From: Myxococcales bacterium
GTDB taxonomy: Bacteria; Myxococcota_A; Polyangia; Polyangiales; Polyangiaceae
Reading direction: 5' to 3'
DNA: 26,883 nucleotides
NCBI GenBank assembly: GCA_013298325.1
Contig: JAAFHJ010000010.1
Location: 1-26,883 of the forward strand
Part shown: positions 24,067-26,883 of the stretch, piece after piece
How positions within the stretch are numbered: the first letter of the stretch is position 1
Layout of the letters: each line of letters opens with the position of its first letter
The notes under the pieces: generated by a model
What the model was told of the DNA's origin: nothing
The model's database searches: none
The model's input: the letters and a program-made list of their open reading frames with translations, nothing else
Program-made: the position numbers and the translations under genes

Positions 24067-24095
24067 TTGTTTTCTCGGAGAATCGGTCATATTGC
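24067..24095 (+). promoter_or_regulatory. Possible promoter region before the PHA depolymerase
   Basis: TTGTTT (24067-24072) and TATTGC (24090-24095) are 17 bases apart. The inverted repeats TTCTCGGAGAA (24072-24082) and TTGCATCGCAA (24092-24102) lie between them and just downstream, and could be protein-binding sites. The transcript would start near ATG 24108. The -10 match is weak. Confidence 0.3.
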
Positions 24096-24107
24096 ATCGC
24101 AACATTC

Positions 24108-25451
24108 ATGGGCACCCCGATCCTCTCCACCGTCGCCCAGGCCCTCCGGCCGCCGATGATCTATAGCCTTCACGAGTTCCAGCGCCGCCTGCTGGAGCCG
24201 CTCGCGGAGTACGCGGATGTCTCCGCGCGCACGCTGCGCGATCCCAAGAACCCGCTAGCAAAACTCCCGCAACTACGGCTGCTTGGGGCGAGCAACGCGC
24301 TCTTGCATCGCCTCACGAAGCGTTACAAGAAGCTGCCCTGGGGTATCGACGAGGTGCTCGCCCACGGGAAGCCGGTGTCGGTCGCTGAAGAGACGATCCT
24401 TGACGAGCCCTTCTGCAAGCTGGTTCGTTTTGTGCGCCGCAGCGAAGACGGCGACGTCGCCCGCCGCCTCGGGAACGATCCTAAAGTTCTCGTCTGCGCG
24501 CCGCTCTCCGGTCACCACGCGACGCTCCTCCGGGACACGATCCGGACGCTCCTCCAAGATCACGACGTGTACGTGACCGACTGGAACGACGCGCGCGATG
24601 TCCCGCTCACCGAAGGGGACTTTCATCTCGACGACTACGTCCACACGATCATGCGATTCATTCGCACGCTCGGCGCCGACCAACTCCATATCGTCTCCGT
24701 CTGCCAGCCGACGGTCCCCGTCCTTGGTGCCGTCTCGTTGCTCGCGCAAGCTGGTGAAAAGACTCCCCGTTCGCTGACGTTGATGGGCGGTCCTATCGAC
24801 GCACGGAAGAGTCCCACGTCGGTGAACCTTCTCGCGACCCAGCATTCCTACGACTGGTTCGAGAAGAATATGATTCACAAAGTTCCCCGCGGCTATGCGG
24901 GGAAGGGGCGCCGCGTCTATCCCGGCTTCTTGCAGCTTACTGCCTTCGTGATGATGAATCCGAAGAATCACTTTAAGGCCTACGTCCGCTACTGGGTCGA
25001 TTCCATCAAAGGGGAATCGGGCGAGTCGGCGAGGATTACTCACGAGCGCTTCTACGACGAGTACAACTCGGTACTCGACATGGATGCCGCCTATTATTTG
25101 GAGACGGTTCGCGTCGTTTTTCAGGATTTCGCCCTCGCTTCAGGGACCTGGAACGTCCGTGGCGTGCGCGTGCGCCCTTCGGCGATCACCGAAACGGCGA
25201 TCTTCACCGTCGAAGGCGAGAAGGACGACATCTCCGGCGCCGGTCAGACGGAGGCCGCCCACGATCTCTGCGCGAACGTCCCTGACGACAAGCGGAAGCA
25301 CTACGTCGCCATCGGCGCCGGCCACTACGGGATTTTCTCGGGTCGCAAGTGGCGCGAGGGCGTCTATCCGCAGATCCGCGACTTTATTCGTCAACACGGC
25401 GGCGCGACGAAAGCGATCGCGGCGTCCAACGGCAGCGCCCACGCCAGCTGA
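24108..25451 (+). CDS. phaZ: Intracellular polyhydroxyalkanoate depolymerase
   Basis: This encodes 447 residues from ATG at 24108. ATG at 24156 (MIYSLHEFQRRLLEP) is the other likely start because it matches short-form relatives. The active-site block HIVSVCQPTVPVLGAVSLLA (194-213) has Cys199 in place of the lipase serine, as in the i-PhaZ family. Other conserved parts are FVRRSEDGDVARRLG, VYVTDWNDARDVPL (154-167), NPKNHFKAYVRYW, and GEKDDISGAGQTEAAHDLC with the acid. The catalytic His is in AIGAGHYGIFSGRKWRE. It cleaves cytoplasmic PHB granules to 3-hydroxybutyrate oligomers or monomers. It is followed after 11 bases by the dehydrogenase gene that consumes the product. No phaC synthase or phasin is in the window. 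Confidence 0.93.
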   Translation: MGTPILSTVAQALRPPMIYSLHEFQRRLLEPLAEYADVSARTLRDPKNPLAKLPQLRLLGASNALLHRLTKRYKKLPWGIDEVLAHGKPVSVAEETILDEPFCKLVRFVRRSEDGDVARRLGNDPKVLVCAPLSGHHATLLRDTIRTLLQDHDVYVTDWNDARDVPLTEGDFHLDDYVHTIMRFIRTLGADQLHIVSVCQPTVPVLGAVSLLAQAGEKTPRSLTLMGGPIDARKSPTSVNLLATQHSYDWFEKNMIHKVPRGYAGKGRRVYPGFLQLTAFVMMNPKNHFKAYVRYWVDSIKGESGESARITHERFYDEYNSVLDMDAAYYLETVRVVFQDFALASGTWNVRGVRVRPSAITETAIFTVEGEKDDISGAGQTEAAHDLCANVPDDKRKHYVAIGAGHYGIFSGRKWREGVYPQIRDFIRQHGGATKAIAASNGSAHAS

Positions 25452-25462
25452 GGGTTGTTTCG

Positions 25463-26251
25463 ATGTTTCAAGGCAAGACGGCACTCGTTACGGGGTCGAC
25501 CAGTGGCATCGGGCTCGCGATCGCAGAAGCGCTCGCAGCCCAAGGGGCGAACGTGATCCTCAACGGTTTTGGCGACAGCTCCGGTCCCCGAGCTGCCGTC
25601 GAGGCCGCTGCGGCGGCTGCCGGATTTGGCGGGCGTGTCGGCTTTCACGATGCCGATATGAGCGTCGCTTCTCGTATTGAGCAACTCGTTGAGTATGCCA
25701 ATGCAGAGTTTGATGGGATCGACATCCTCGTCAACAATGCTGGCATTCAGCATGTAGCCAATGTGGAAGACTTCCCCGTCGAAAAGTGGGACGCGATCCT
25801 CGCGATCAACCTTACTTCTGCGTTCCATACGACTCGACTCACGCTTCCCCGGATGAAGGAAAAGAACTTCGGGCGCATCGTGAACGTCGCCTCGGTGCAT
25901 GGGCTCGTCGCGAGCGTCGGGAAGGCGGCCTACGTCGCCGCCAAACATGGGCTCGTCGGCTTCACCAAGGTGACCGCCCTCGAAACCGCGCGAACGAACG
26001 TCACCTGCAACGCGATCTGCCCGGGGTGGGTGCTCACGCCGCTCGTCCAGAAGCAGATTGACGACCGGGCCGCGCGCGACGGGATGACCGTCGAAGCTGC
26101 GAAGATTGCTCTCCTTTCCGAGAAGCAGCCCTCCGCGGAATTTGTCACTCCCGCCCAGCTTGCTGCGCTCGTCATCTTCCTCTGCAGCGAAGTCGGCTCC
26201 CAGATTCGCGGCGTCGCCTGGAACATGGACGGCGGCTGGACCGCCCAGTAA
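25463..26251 (+). CDS. bdhA: 3-Hydroxybutyrate dehydrogenase (SDR family)
   Basis: This encodes 262 residues from ATG at 25463 with GAGGG eight bases upstream. It oxidises 3-hydroxybutyrate to acetoacetate with NAD. SDR motifs are complete: TGSTSGIG (10-17) for the coenzyme, NNAG (91-94), Ser144, and Tyr157-x-x-x-Lys161 in AAYVAAKHG. Family-specific stretches include AGIQHVANVEDFPVEKWD (93-110), the ICPGWVLTPLVQKQI segment and the GVAWNMDGGWTAQ terminus. Length equals that of known BdhA proteins (about 260). It is separated from phaZ by 11 bases, so both are likely one operon for use of stored polymer. A terminator-like hairpin follows the stop. Confidence 0.95.
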   Translation: MFQGKTALVTGSTSGIGLAIAEALAAQGANVILNGFGDSSGPRAAVEAAAAAAGFGGRVGFHDADMSVASRIEQLVEYANAEFDGIDILVNNAGIQHVANVEDFPVEKWDAILAINLTSAFHTTRLTLPRMKEKNFGRIVNVASVHGLVASVGKAAYVAAKHGLVGFTKVTALETARTNVTCNAICPGWVLTPLVQKQIDDRAARDGMTVEAAKIALLSEKQPSAEFVTPAQLAALVIFLCSEVGSQIRGVAWNMDGGWTAQ

Positions 26252-26259
26252 GTAACGAG

Positions 26260-26285
26260 TGCAGGATGCATTGATGTGTCCTGCA
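26260..26285 (+). terminator. Hairpin downstream of bdhA
   Basis: TGCAGGA (26260-26266) and TCCTGCA (26279-26285) pair perfectly over seven bases with a 12-base loop. TTTGTTCT follows. It starts nine bases after the stop codon and fits a rho-independent terminator of moderate strength for the PHB genes. Confidence 0.55.
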
Positions 26286-26290
26286 TTTGT

Positions 26291-26320
26291 TCTCCGATCC
26301 GGCGCTTCGCCGGGCGGAGA
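26291..26320. repeat. Stem-loop of two nested stems
   Basis: TCTCCG (26291-26296) pairs with CGGAGA (26315-26320), and inside it CCGGCG (26299-26304) pairs with CGCCGG (26308-26313) around a CTT loop. Total pairing is 12 bp with a small internal loop. It has no T tract. It may strengthen termination after bdhA or lie in the leader of the next gene. Confidence 0.5.
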
Positions 26321-26324
26321 CGAA

Positions 26325-26343
26325 GTTGTCTAGCTTGGACAAC
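26325..26343. promoter_or_regulatory. 19-bp imperfect dyad upstream of the SRPBCC gene
   Basis: GTTGTC (26325-26330) and GACAAC (26338-26343) are perfect inverted arms, and seven of nine positions match across the full 19 bases. It lies 31 bases before the SRPBCC start. A regulator operator is likely, with TTGTCT or TTGGAC as possible -35 elements. Confidence 0.45.
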
Positions 26344-26374
26344 GAGGCGGCGGCTCGACGCATCCCAACGGACC

Positions 26375-26854
26375 ATGGCCCGTTACCTTGCCCGCGTTGC
26401 GACACCTCTGTCCGTCGAGACTACGTTCGACAAACTCTCGGATCTGTCGCGTTTTTCGGAGTGGGATCCCGGCGTTCTCCGCGGGCGCTGCGTCCGACAA
26501 ACGGCAGCTGGCGTTGGGTCGATCTACGAGCTCATGCTCGATGCACCCTTCGGGCGCCCGTGCCTTCGCTACACCGTCGACCGCTTCGAGCGCGCACCCC
26601 AGCGCTGCGTGATCGGGTTTTCGGGCGCCATCAACGGGCTGAAATCTCTCGACGAGATTCGCGTTGCCACCGAGGCCGAGGGGACCGTCGTGACCTACGA
26701 CGCGACGCTCACGACCCGCTTCCCTTGGGCGCTCGGTGACCGTCTCTTGAATGTGTATTTTCGAAGACTTGGCGACCGCGCCGCCTTCGGACTTCGCCGC
26801 TTTCTTGGCGGCTCTCCGGTCGCTGGGGATGCCCTCGAACAGGGCCGGTCATGA
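26375..26854 (+). CDS. SRPBCC (START-like) domain protein
   Basis: This encodes 159 residues from ATG at 26375. Upstream in-frame codons would include the dyad, so this start is preferred, although no strong ribosome site precedes it. The N-terminus ARVATPLSVETTFDKLSDLSRFSEWDPGV has the strand then helix-grip entry of the SRPBCC fold with the conserved W-D-P. Later strands LRYTVDRFERAPQRCVIGFSG and TVVTYDATLTTRFP, then a long C-terminal helix, complete it. Such proteins bind a hydrophobic ligand such as a quinone, polyketide or lipid; the substrate is unknown. Its stop overlaps the start of the next gene (ATGA), so the two are translationally coupled and probably act on the same pathway. Confidence 0.8.
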   Translation: MARYLARVATPLSVETTFDKLSDLSRFSEWDPGVLRGRCVRQTAAGVGSIYELMLDAPFGRPCLRYTVDRFERAPQRCVIGFSGAINGLKSLDEIRVATEAEGTVVTYDATLTTRFPWALGDRLLNVYFRRLGDRAAFGLRRFLGGSPVAGDALEQGRS

Positions 26855-26883
26855 GCCTCCTCGATCGCGTTCTTGAGGCGAGC
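26851..26883 (+). CDS. Start of a further gene, cut by the right edge
   Basis: ATG at 26851 overlaps the SRPBCC stop by four bases. Only MSLLDRVLEAS is visible. Co-translation with the SRPBCC gene is likely. The product cannot be identified from 11 residues. Confidence 0.55.
   Translation, partial: MSLLDRVLEAS

Overview
The window is a dense, high-GC stretch of bacterial chromosome with about 23 protein genes, no gap above about 130 bases, and no RNA gene, insertion sequence, phage gene or CRISPR array that I can see. Several proteins have lipoprotein signals, and the mix also includes a penicillin-acylase-family lipoprotein, a PilZ fusion and frequent GTG starts. Together these suggest a Myxococcota (deltaproteobacterial) genome. 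This is an inference from style; nothing in the window is a phylogenetic marker.

Left region (1-5175, all minus strand). A two-gene unit pairs a long PilZ/acyltransferase-like protein (1644-3995) with an E1-like (ThiF) plus nitroreductase fusion of the Rv1355c/MoeY type (1-1615, cut by the window edge). They are 28 bases apart with a strong ribosome binding site between them. This is the best candidate for a poorly described biochemical system: a c-di-GMP-type sensor domain, an acyl-transfer domain, an adenylating domain and a flavin domain in one operon. An EamA transporter gene lies upstream.

Centre-left (5280-13214). Envelope functions dominate: a YdcF/ElyC-like DUF218 membrane protein, a metallophosphoesterase lipoprotein, a class I aminotransferase, a penicillin-acylase-family Ntn hydrolase lipoprotein, and a lipoprotein that I recognise as a pyroglutamyl-peptidase-like (C15) enzyme from its Glu/Cys/His motifs. 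A perfect 19-bp inverted repeat separates the convergent phosphoesterase and aminotransferase genes.

Centre (13307-21197). uppP overlaps a divergent metX-like gene, followed by a large lipoprotein of unknown function that overlaps thyA by one base. Next comes a divergent alpha/beta hydrolase and TetR pair with a perfect 16-bp palindrome between them. The tetR gene runs directly into folA (6-base gap), so the two dTMP/folate genes are close together but separated by a regulated pair. A Y-family DNA polymerase gene (dinB) converges on folA. Its upstream region carries three CTAG sites spaced exactly 12 bp apart.

Right region (21315-26883, all plus strand). A metallo-beta-lactamase-fold hydrolase is followed by a TonB-like single-span protein without ExbBD partners. 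A polyhydroxybutyrate mobilisation set follows: a TetR regulator, an intracellular PHA depolymerase and a 3-hydroxybutyrate dehydrogenase. After a terminator-like hairpin and a 19-bp dyad, an SRPBCC-domain gene begins and overlaps a further gene cut by the right edge.
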